This document shows, one piece after another, positions 5,019 through 10,003 of a DNA stretch of 10,717 nt. The notes beneath the pieces were generated by a model. The model worked only from the letters and a program-made list of their open reading frames with translations, was not told the origin of the DNA and did not search any database. A program made the position numbers and the translations under genes. Source of the stretch: Rikenella sp. (lineage in GTDB: Bacteria > Bacteroidota > Bacteroidia > Bacteroidales > Rikenellaceae); assembly GCA_029054535.1 (NCBI GenBank), contig JAIDFC010000187.1:1-10717 (forward strand), written 5' to 3'. Position 1 is the first letter of the stretch; every line of letters starts with the position of its first letter.

Positions 5019-6287
5019 TTATTTTACTTTCCGGAAAATCACCGTCGAGTTGTGCCCCCCGAACCCGAACGTGTTGCTCAGCGCACAGTTAATCTCCCTG
5101 CGTTGCGCCTTTCCGAGCGTGAGGTTGATCCGCGGATCGATCTGCGGATCGCGTTCCGAGACGTTGATCGTCGGCGGCACGATCCCCTTGTCGATGGCCA
5201 TGATGCAAGCCAACGCTTCGATCGCCGCAGCGCCGCCCAACAGATGGCCCGTCATCGATTTCGTCGAGCTGATGTTGATGTCGTAGACATGGTCCCCCAA
5301 GACCGAAACGATCCCTTTCATCTCCGGCAAGTCTCCCGCCGGAGTCGACGTCCCGTGGGTATTGACGTAGTCGATCTCCTGAGCCGTAATCCCCGCATCT
5401 TTCAGTGCTTCGCGCATGGCCAGCATCGCTCCGGCGCCTTCCGGATCCGGCGCGGTGAGATGATAGGCATCGGCGCTCATCCCCCCGCCGATCACTTCGG
5501 CATAGATTTTCGCCCCTCTGGCCTTAGCGTGTTCGTACTCTTCCAAGACCAGAGCCCCGGCCCCTTCGCCCATCACGAAACCGTCCCGCCCCGTGTCGTA
5601 CGGCCGCGACGCCGTAGCCGGATCGTCGTTCCGCGTCGAGAGCGCCTGCATCGCATTGAACCCGCCGATCCCGGCCGGATTGATCGCGGCTTCGGATCCC
5701 CCCGACACGATCACATCCGCTTTCCCCCACCGGATGAGGTTCAGCGCGTCGATGAACGCATGATTCGACGACGAGCAAGCCGAAACCGTACAATAGTTCG
5801 GTCCGCGGAATCCGTATTTCATCGAGATATGCCCCGCGGCGATATCCGCAATCATCTTCGGAATGAAGAACGGGTTGTATTTCGGCGTTCCGTCGCCTTT
5901 GGCATAGTAGACCACTTCGTCGAAAAAAGTCCCGATGCCGCCGATCCCGGAAGCCCAGACCACGCCGACCCGATCCTTGTCGACTCCGTCTACGGTTTTG
6001 TTTTCGGCATCGGCCAGCCCGGCATCCTGCACGGCCTCGCGCGCCGCCACCAAGGCGAACTGGGTAAAGCGGTCGTATTTCCGAGCCTCTTTGCGATCGA
6101 AATGTTCGTTGGGATCGAAACCTTTGACTTCGCAGGCGAACTGGGTTTTGAATTTGGAAGCGTCGAACAGCGTAATGGTCGCCGCCCCGCTCACCCCGTT
6201 TTCGAGGTTGTTGAAGTATTCCGAGATATTATTCCCGATGGGGTTGATGGTTCCGAGACCCGTAACTACTACTCTTCTCACAGTCAT
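5019..6287 (-). CDS. fabF: 3-oxoacyl-ACP synthase II (FabF)
   Basis: A 422-residue condensing enzyme of type II fatty-acid synthesis. It joins malonyl-ACP to acyl-ACP with release of CO2, in the cytoplasm. The N-terminus MTVRRVVVTGLGTINPIGNN is typical. The catalytic triad is visible as Cys171 (TVSACSSSNHAF), His311 (NTHGTSTPAGD) and His348 (STKSMTGHLLGG, with Lys343), and the closing NTFGFGGHN loop is at 405-413. Length is close to the roughly 410-420 of the family. The ATG at 6287 is the only start giving the standard N-terminus. It is read in the same direction as acpP upstream and rnc downstream. The 346-base gap to acpP is long for this pair and contains a terminator-like hairpin, so fabF may be expressed less than acpP or have its own promoter. 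Confidence 0.97.
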   Translation of the reverse strand: MTVRRVVVTGLGTINPIGNNISEYFNNLENGVSGAATITLFDASKFKTQFACEVKGFDPNEHFDRKEARKYDRFTQFALVAAREAVQDAGLADAENKTVDGVDKDRVGVVWASGIGGIGTFFDEVVYYAKGDGTPKYNPFFIPKMIADIAAGHISMKYGFRGPNYCTVSACSSSNHAFIDALNLIRWGKADVIVSGGSEAAINPAGIGGFNAMQALSTRNDDPATASRPYDTGRDGFVMGEGAGALVLEEYEHAKARGAKIYAEVIGGGMSADAYHLTAPDPEGAGAMLAMREALKDAGITAQEIDYVNTHGTSTPAGDLPEMKGIVSVLGDHVYDINISSTKSMTGHLLGGAAAIEALACIMAIDKGIVPPTINVSERDPQIDPRINLTLGKAQRREINCALSNTFGFGGHNSTVIFRKVK

Positions 6288-6633
6288 GAAAGATTAATGA
6301 ATGGGGATGATACGCAAATTCGGCGAGCGAGCCGAAAAACCGATGGATTTTTCTCCTCTGCGCGTTCCGCCTTCCGCCGACTCCGCGCCGCACGCTCGTC
6401 GGAAAGAGCGGAAGCGGGCCGAGAGAGCAAAAGGCCGAAGACGAAGAGGCGTTGTTTCTCCGAGTCGGTTCGACGAGCCGAGTCCGCCGGAAAAACCGCC
6501 GCACACGTCCCCTGTTAGACTCGATAACGAAAAAACTGTTCCGAACGCCCATCTTTCCAATAAGTGTCCGAAACAGTCTCTGTTTATGCGTTTTTCACCG
6601 TACGATCGCGTACGTCGTCCGTCAAAAAAAGAA
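6288..6633 (-). other. Long acpP-fabF spacer
   Basis: The 346 bases between the acpP stop and the fabF start hold no supported gene; frames across it run into acpP or fabF out of phase and have biased, arginine/serine-rich translations. It contains a terminator-like hairpin (6531-6577) and an A/G-rich tract on the plus strand at about 6400-6450. None of the H, T, B, D or K repeat modules occurs here. Confidence 0.6.
6531..6577 (-). terminator. Terminator-like hairpin between acpP and fabF
   Basis: On the minus strand ACTGTTTCGGACAC (6577-6564) pairs with GCGTTCGGAACAGT (6548-6535) with two mismatches and one G-U pair, around a 15-base loop; TTTTT follows (6535-6531 region). It lies about 57 bases after the acpP stop and could separate a short abundant acpP message from the longer acpP-fabF one. 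Confidence 0.5.
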
Positions 6634-6870
6634 TTAGTTTTTCTTGCCTTCGATATAGCTGATAGCATCGCCTACCGTAGCGATTTTTTCAGCGTCTTCG
6701 TCCGGAATCGAGATCTCGAATTCTTTTTCGAATTCCATGATGAGTTCGACCGTATCCAGCGAGTCAGCCCCCAGATCATTGGTAAAGCTTGCCGTAGGAA
6801 CCGCTTCCGAAGCGTCTACGCCGAGTTTGTCTACGATGATTTCGACTACTTTTGAAGAGATGTCTGACAT
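6634..6870 (-). CDS. acpP: Acyl carrier protein
   Basis: A 78-residue acidic carrier protein that holds growing acyl chains on a phosphopantetheine arm. The attachment site is Ser37 in GADSLDTVELIMEFE (35-49), followed by the usual acidic recognition helix. The whole protein fits the family in length (about 75-80 residues) and ends in the common VGDAISYIEGKKN tail. The ATG at 6870 gives the standard N-terminus MSDISSKVVEII. It is the first gene of the acpP-fabF-rnc cluster, divergent from purN across 190 bases. A perfect -7 box (TACTTTTG) about 105 bases upstream suggests a leader of roughly 100 bases. Confidence 0.97.
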   Translation of the reverse strand: MSDISSKVVEIIVDKLGVDASEAVPTASFTNDLGADSLDTVELIMEFEKEFEISIPDEDAEKIATVGDAISYIEGKKN

Positions 6871-6973
6871 AACGTTCTTGATTTAGAGTTTAACAAATTG
6901 TTTTGTACGTAAGTCGGTTTGTTCCGTGTCGAGTTCGGCTTCGTCGGTTGCATGCACCTATCCAAACTCAAGG

Positions 6974-6981
6974 CAAAAGTA
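6974..6981 (-). promoter_or_regulatory. Candidate acpP promoter -7 box
   Basis: On the minus strand TACTTTTG matches the Bacteroidetes -7 consensus TAnnTTTG fully. No TTTG is seen at the -33 spacing. The predicted leader is about 95-100 bases and contains a short AACAA/TTGTT inverted repeat near 6891-6901. Confidence 0.45.
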
Positions 6982-7023
6982 TAGTTTTTTTCTGAAAGTC
7001 GGGTGCCGGACCGTTTTTTTTTG

Positions 7024-7031
7024 TACTTTTA
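7024..7031 (+). promoter_or_regulatory. Candidate purN promoter -7 box
   Basis: TACTTTTA matches TAnnTTTG in all but the last position, after a run of T. It lies about 30 bases before the purN ATG and 42 bases from the divergent acpP box. No -33 element is visible. Confidence 0.35.
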
Positions 7032-7060
7032 TTTGCCGTTTTCGACACAATCGACTCATT

Positions 7061-7639
7061 ATGACCAACATAGCAATTTTCGCATCGGGTTCGGGCACCA
7101 ACGCCGAGGCGATCATGGAACATTTCGCCGCGTCGGACTACGCGCGCGTGGCTCTGCTGCTCTCCAACCGGCCGGACGCTTTCGCCCTGACGCGAGCCGA
7201 ACGATTCGGCGTACCGACCGCCGTATTCTCGCGCGACGACTTTCGGGATCCGAACGGAAGCGTGGCATCGTTATTGCAAGAACACCGCATCGACTTCATC
7301 GTTCTGGCCGGATTCCTCTGGCTCGTGCCCGCGCACCTCACCGCGGCATACGCCGGACGCATCGTCAACATACACCCCGCACTCCTGCCCAAATTCGGAG
7401 GTAAGGGAATGTACGGCGAACACGTACACCGAGCGGTGATCGAGGCGGGAGAACCGACCTCCGGCATCACGATCCACTGGGTCAACGAGCGATACGACAG
7501 CGGCGACACGATCTTCCAGGCTTCGGTCGCGGTAGAGCCGAACGACACGCCGGATTCGCTCGCCGCGAAAATCCACACCCTCGAACACAGGCACTTCCCT
7601 GCGGTCATCGAAGACACCATACGCAACCTAAAATTATAG
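7061..7639 (+). CDS. purN: Phosphoribosylglycinamide formyltransferase
   Basis: A 192-residue enzyme of purine synthesis that transfers a formyl group from 10-formyltetrahydrofolate to glycinamide ribonucleotide. Features seen: the N-terminal IAIFASGSGTNAEAI phosphate-binding loop (4-18), the active-site block VNIHPALLPKFGGKGMYG (102-119) with Asn103 and His105, and a later YDSGDTIFQ (145-153) with Asp146 as the likely partner of the catalytic pair. Length matches the family. The reading frame is open 135 bases further upstream, but the ATG at 7061 gives the exact family N-terminus and the upstream part is low-complexity and contains the promoter region. It is divergent from acpP; repeat region 3 begins right after its stop codon. 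Confidence 0.96.
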   Translation: MTNIAIFASGSGTNAEAIMEHFAASDYARVALLLSNRPDAFALTRAERFGVPTAVFSRDDFRDPNGSVASLLQEHRIDFIVLAGFLWLVPAHLTAAYAGRIVNIHPALLPKFGGKGMYGEHVHRAVIEAGEPTSGITIHWVNERYDSGDTIFQASVAVEPNDTPDSLAAKIHTLEHRHFPAVIEDTIRNLKL

Positions 7640-7730
7640 AACTCTGTTCTTGAGAGAACGGTTTCGAGGCGGTTTCCTTTGGGCTGGTTTGAGGGTACTG
7701 TTCCCTTTGTTCACAAAAAGAAAACCGGAA

Positions 7731-7788
7731 AACCGAGCATCGTAGCGAGAGCAGGGCCATTTATAGACTATGCCGAGGCAGCGCAAAG
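7731..7788 (+). repeat. V segment copy 2
   Basis: Matches 1159-1216 over its first 25 and last 20 bases (AACCGAGCA, CGAGAGCAG, CTATGCCGAGG), with an unrelated middle. Confidence 0.6.
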
Positions 7789-7945
7789 AAACCGTTAGGT
7801 AAAAAGACTTTCGGCAAGCCATTCGGAGTAACCTAAACCACGTCCATAGGGCGTGCAAAAGACATAGTTCCGAGTTCGATCATTCCGGTTCGAAGAGCCG
7901 GGCGGGCCGGACGCCCGGGAGGCTGTTTCAAAACATTCTTTGTGC

Positions 7946-8020
7946 GTCGCCCGCGGGAATTTCATAAAGATTTCGCCAAGAGCGAAACTTTTGAAATTCC
8001 TACTTAGGCGGGCGGGCGAC
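7946..8020 (+). repeat. Nested hairpin H9 (beta type)
   Basis: Outer arms GTCGCCCGC (7946-7954) and GCGGGCGAC (8012-8020) and middle arms GGAATTTC (7956-7963) and GAAATTCC (7993-8000) are perfect; inner core TTTCGC (7971-7976) pairs with GCGAAA (7982-7987). The right-hand unpaired TACTTAGGCG is kept. Near-identical inside to H7. Confidence 0.8.
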
Positions 8021-8025
8021 GGAAA

Positions 8026-8042
8026 ACCGTGTCAGATTGCCC
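8026..8042 (+). repeat. K box copy 3
   Basis: ACCGTGTCAGATTGCCC, then a GC-rich stretch and AATAAGGCTGCGAAAAACC leading to T copy 4, the same succession as at 3714-3796. Confidence 0.55.
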
Positions 8043-8083
8043 TGCGCGGGCGGCCTAATAAGGCTGCGAAAAACCAAGCAAAA

Positions 8084-8096
8084 GACGCTGTGCGTC
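8084..8096. repeat. T triloop hairpin copy 4 (GACGC-TGT-GCGTC)
   Basis: Perfect 5-bp stem identical to copy 3 but with loop TGT; preceded by AAAAACCAAGCAAAA. Confidence 0.65.
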
Positions 8097-8110
8097 CCCC
8101 GGCGGGACGG

Positions 8111-8162
8111 GCGATGCTACGCATCGCTATAACGTTCTAAGAACAGTTTCTGACCGCGCGCC
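8111..8162 (+). repeat. B hairpin copy 5 and link to H3
   Basis: GCGATGC-TAC-GCATCGC (8111-8127), TATAAC, then the link GTTCTAAGAACAGTTTCTG running into the outer arm of H3. Confidence 0.65.
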
Positions 8163-8228
8163 TGCGAAATCCATCCGTTTCAACTACCCGTTGAAACGGA
8201 GTATTTCGCTACTTAGGCGAGGCGCGCG
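8155..8228 (+). repeat. Nested hairpin H3 (alpha type)
   Basis: Outer arms CGCGCGCC (8155-8162) and GGCGCGCG (8221-8228), middle arms GCGAAAT (8164-8170) and ATTTCGC (8203-8209), inner arms TCCGTTTCAAC (8174-8184) and GTTGAAACGGA (8190-8200), all perfect. The outer and middle arms match H2, while the 11-bp inner arm is entirely different. TACTTAGGCG is kept on the right. Confidence 0.85.
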
Positions 8229-8258
8229 GGAATCTTCTCAAAGAGAACCCACGCAAAA

Positions 8259-8271
8259 CACCCAACGGGTG
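8259..8271. repeat. T triloop hairpin copy 5 (CACCC-AAC-GGGTG)
   Basis: Stem and loop identical to copy 1 (1062-1074); preceded by GAGAACCCACGCAAAA. It lies directly between H3 and H8. Confidence 0.65.
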
Positions 8272-8272
8272 C

Positions 8273-8347
8273 GTCGCCCGCGGGAATTTCTTCTCGGTTT
8301 TGCTTCCGCAAAACGAGTGAAATTCCCCTTTAAAGCGGGCGGGCGAC
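8273..8347 (+). repeat. Nested hairpin H8 (beta type)
   Basis: Outer arms GTCGCCCGC (8273-8281) and GCGGGCGAC (8339-8347) and middle arms GGGAATTTC (8282-8290) and GAAATTCCC (8319-8327) are perfect. Inner arms CTCGGTTTTGC (8293-8303) and GCAAAACGAG (8308-8317) pair with one bulged G. The left TT bulge (8291-8292) is kept. Confidence 0.85.
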
Positions 8348-8350
8348 GGA

Positions 8351-8368
8351 ACCGTGTTCGACTGGCCT
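8351..8368 (+). repeat. K box copy 4
   Basis: ACCGTGTTCGACTGGCCT, 3 bases after H8, followed by a CCGGCCGGGCCCCGCC block shared with copy 2. Confidence 0.55.
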
Positions 8369-8416
8369 CGGGCCGGCCGGGCCCCGCCAAATAAGGCTGA
8401 GAGAACCCTAGTAAAA

Positions 8417-8429
8417 GCCCCAACGGGGC
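8417..8429. repeat. T triloop hairpin copy 6 (GCCCC-AAC-GGGGC)
   Basis: Perfect 5-bp stem; preceded by GAGAGAACCCTAGTAAAA. The minus strand reads stem then TTTTAC. A 12-bp GGGCCCCGC-rich block before and after it matches copy 2. Confidence 0.65.
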
Positions 8430-8537
8430 CCCGCGGTGGGCAGTGGGCTGCCGGAGTCAAGAGCACTTCGCAAAAACCCAACAAAAACCGCCGGGCGGAC
8501 GAACTGCGTATCGCTAATCATGATTCACAAAGGAAAC

Positions 8538-8553
8538 GACACCGTACGGTGTC
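8538..8553. promoter_or_regulatory. Perfect 16-bp palindrome upstream of the HU-like gene
   Basis: GACACCGTACGGTGTC is its own reverse complement. It lies 29 bases before the ATG at 8583 and about 19 bases before the candidate -7 box, a position suited to a dimeric regulator. It could alternatively be the last member of the repeat region; no second copy was seen in the window. Confidence 0.45.
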
Positions 8554-8572
8554 ATTGAAAAATCTTAGATTA

Positions 8573-8580
8573 TATTTTTG
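8573..8580 (+). promoter_or_regulatory. Candidate -7 box (TATTTTTG) of the HU-like gene
   Basis: Full match to TAnnTTTG ending 2 bases before the ATG. A TTG at 8555-8557 is too close for a normal -33 element. If used, transcription would start at or inside the first codons. Confidence 0.3.
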
Positions 8581-8582
8581 TT

Positions 8583-9203
8583 ATGCATATAGTATCTTCG
8601 ATATTGCGCCGGAACCTGTTGCAACACGACCCGATCAGCGTGGAAGGCGTCGGGACGCTGCACACGACCTTGCGGAACGCCCGTCTTTTGGCCGGTCAGC
8701 GTTTGGAGCCGCCGAGACGGATGCCCGAGCTATCGGCGACCGAGGCCGGCGACCTGCCGTTGACCGAGATCGTCGCGGCCGAGCTGTCGATCGGGTATTC
8801 GGAGGCCGAGGAGCTATGCAGGGCTTGGCAGGAAGAGGCTTATCGGGCTGCCGAACAGGCCGGATTGCCGTCCGGCGCCCTGTTGATCGAAGGTTTGGGG
8901 ACCATCCGTTACGACCGCCGGGAGGGAGGCGGATTGATATTCGTAGCCTCGCCGGAGCTGTTGGAGATGCTCAACCCGCTGCCGGCCGAGCCGCTGGTGG
9001 TTCCGACCGCGACACGGCGACTCGGAAGCGGGAGCGGCGCCGGACAGCCGTCGCGCCGACGCCTCCGGGGGACGCGGGGACGGAATCCCCACCACTATAC
9101 CGTTTCCGTACTGGCCATAGCGGTCGCACTGACTGCAGTCGGTTACGTAGCCTACTACCTCTGGACCCACACCGATCTGTTCCTGGCGCTGCTGAACGAC
9201 TGA
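8583..9203 (+). CDS. HU-CCDC81-like single-pass membrane protein
   Basis: A 206-residue protein. Residues 1-130 resemble the bacterial HU-CCDC81 domain pair found in Bacteroidetes: an N-terminal helix (SSILRRNLLQHDPISVEGVGTL), a helical middle (60-95) and a second strand part with GALLIEGLGTIRY (98-110) and LIFVASPE (118-125). A low-complexity, basic linker (140-170, SRRRLRGTRGR) leads to one hydrophobic segment at about 173-194 and a short tail, so the N-terminal part is probably cytoplasmic. Related proteins often carry a C-terminal SPOR domain after the membrane segment; none is present here. The start at 8583 fits the family N-terminus. Repeat region 3 ends about 60 bases upstream, and the Crp/Fnr gene follows by 106 bases. 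A role in nucleoid-to-envelope contact is only inference. Confidence 0.75.
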   Translation: MHIVSSILRRNLLQHDPISVEGVGTLHTTLRNARLLAGQRLEPPRRMPELSATEAGDLPLTEIVAAELSIGYSEAEELCRAWQEEAYRAAEQAGLPSGALLIEGLGTIRYDRREGGGLIFVASPELLEMLNPLPAEPLVVPTATRRLGSGSGAGQPSRRRLRGTRGRNPHHYTVSVLAIAVALTAVGYVAYYLWTHTDLFLALLND

Positions 9204-9247
9204 TCCGTCTGTTTTCGGCGCGAAAATTGCCGATTATCGAACAAAAC

Positions 9248-9280
9248 CTTGTCCATTTCCCCGGAAAAACCTTAACTTAG
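9248..9280 (+). promoter_or_regulatory. Candidate promoter of the Crp/Fnr-family gene
   Basis: CTTG (9248-9251), a 21-base spacer and TAACTTAG (9273-9280) fit the Bacteroidetes spacing TTTG-N19-21-TAnnTTTG with three mismatches in all. The spacer holds a small dyad TTTCC-CC-GGAAA (9256-9267). The leader to the ATG at 9310 would be about 25 bases. Confidence 0.4.
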
Positions 9281-9309
9281 GGGAATCAAACTCTTAACCA
9301 CAAGACGCT

Positions 9310-9978
9310 ATGTTCCCGATACTGAAAGACTCGCCGCTGTTCCAGGGTCTGGACCAGCCGACCATCGAAGCGCTGCTCGAACGCGCTTCGTACACGACCG
9401 CGACGTTCGATGCCGACGCCTGCATCGCCCGTCGAGACACGGCCTATTCGGGCCTGATGGTCATCCTGCGCGGATCGGTGCGGGGCGAAGTTACGGACGC
9501 CGCCGGACACCGACGCACGATCGACAACATCGCCGCTCCGCAACTCATCGCTCCGGCCTTTCTGTTCGGCGGGTACAACCGGCTGCCGATCGACGTCGTG
9601 GCCAACGAAGACGGAACCGAGATCCTGACCCTCCACCGCGGCGGACTCTTCGAGATGATGCAGGACAACACGATCGTCCTCTCGAACTTCATCGACATCA
9701 TCTCGAACCGGGCCAACTTCTTCTCGCGGAAGATCTACGCGCTGTCGGTCCTGATGCTCACCGAGAAAGTAGCCGCCCTGCTGCTGTCCGCCGCGCCGAC
9801 CGACACCGACACCGTGCCGATGGACAAAACCCGGATGGCCGACGAACTGAACATCACGCGCAACGCCCTGGAACAGACCCTCGCCGAACTGGCCAAGAAA
9901 CGCCTGATCGAACTCTCCGAAACACAGATCATCATTCTGAATCGGACGGGACTCGAATCGATGGTCGCGCCTCAATAA
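9310..9978 (+). CDS. Crp/Fnr-family transcriptional regulator
   Basis: A 222-residue two-domain regulator. The N-terminal part (about 8-120) follows the cyclic-nucleotide-binding barrel fold pattern (LFQGLDQPTIEALLERA, then GLMVILRGSVRGEV at 48-61). The long dimer helix follows (about 124-160), and a winged helix-turn-helix lies near 170-212 (TRMADELNITRNALEQTLAELAKKRLIEL at 174-202, given here for position only). The phosphate-binding cassette of cAMP-binding members (GE.A.....R.A) is not recognisable around 78-100, and the single Cys38 cannot make an Fnr iron-sulfur cluster, so the signal is unknown. The ATG at 9310 gives the usual short lead before LFQGL. folA follows after 25 bases on the same strand and is probably in the same transcript. 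Confidence 0.9.
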   Translation: MFPILKDSPLFQGLDQPTIEALLERASYTTATFDADACIARRDTAYSGLMVILRGSVRGEVTDAAGHRRTIDNIAAPQLIAPAFLFGGYNRLPIDVVANEDGTEILTLHRGGLFEMMQDNTIVLSNFIDIISNRANFFSRKIYALSVLMLTEKVAALLLSAAPTDTDTVPMDKTRMADELNITRNALEQTLAELAKKRLIELSETQIIILNRTGLESMVAPQ

Positions 9979-10003
9979 CGAATCGCGCATAACGAACAAA
10001 TAT

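Larger units (their letters stand above)
7640..8537. repeat. Intergenic mosaic of palindromic repeat modules, region 3
   Basis: About 0.9 kb between purN and the HU-like gene with no supported gene. In order: a GTTCT-TGAG-AGAAC hairpin (7646-7659), a V segment (7731-7788), a CACGTCC-ATA-GGGCGTG hairpin with one G-T pair (7840-7856 region), then H9, K3, T4, B5, link, H3, T5, H8, K4, T6, a further triloop hairpin CCGC-CGG-GCGG (8488-8498) and a worn B half (8505-8515). The H-K-T-B-link-H order repeats that at 3622-3927. Confidence 0.8.

Noticed and set aside
5052..6518. A 488-codon open frame antisense to fabF
   Set aside because: It is the mirror of fabF, with low-complexity arginine-rich translation; fabF itself has all its catalytic residues.
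6229..6668. Open frames of 107 and 124 codons in the acpP-fabF gap
   Set aside because: They overlap acpP or fabF out of frame and their composition is skewed; the terminator-like hairpin lies inside one of them.
6926..7060. Upstream extension of purN by 45 codons
   Set aside because: The standard PurN N-terminus starts at the ATG at 7061, and the extension covers both promoter candidates and T-runs.
7640..8540. tRNA or other standard RNA gene among the hairpins
   Set aside because: No cloverleaf, T-loop GTTCRA motif in the right frame of stems, or CCA end could be assembled from the hairpins.
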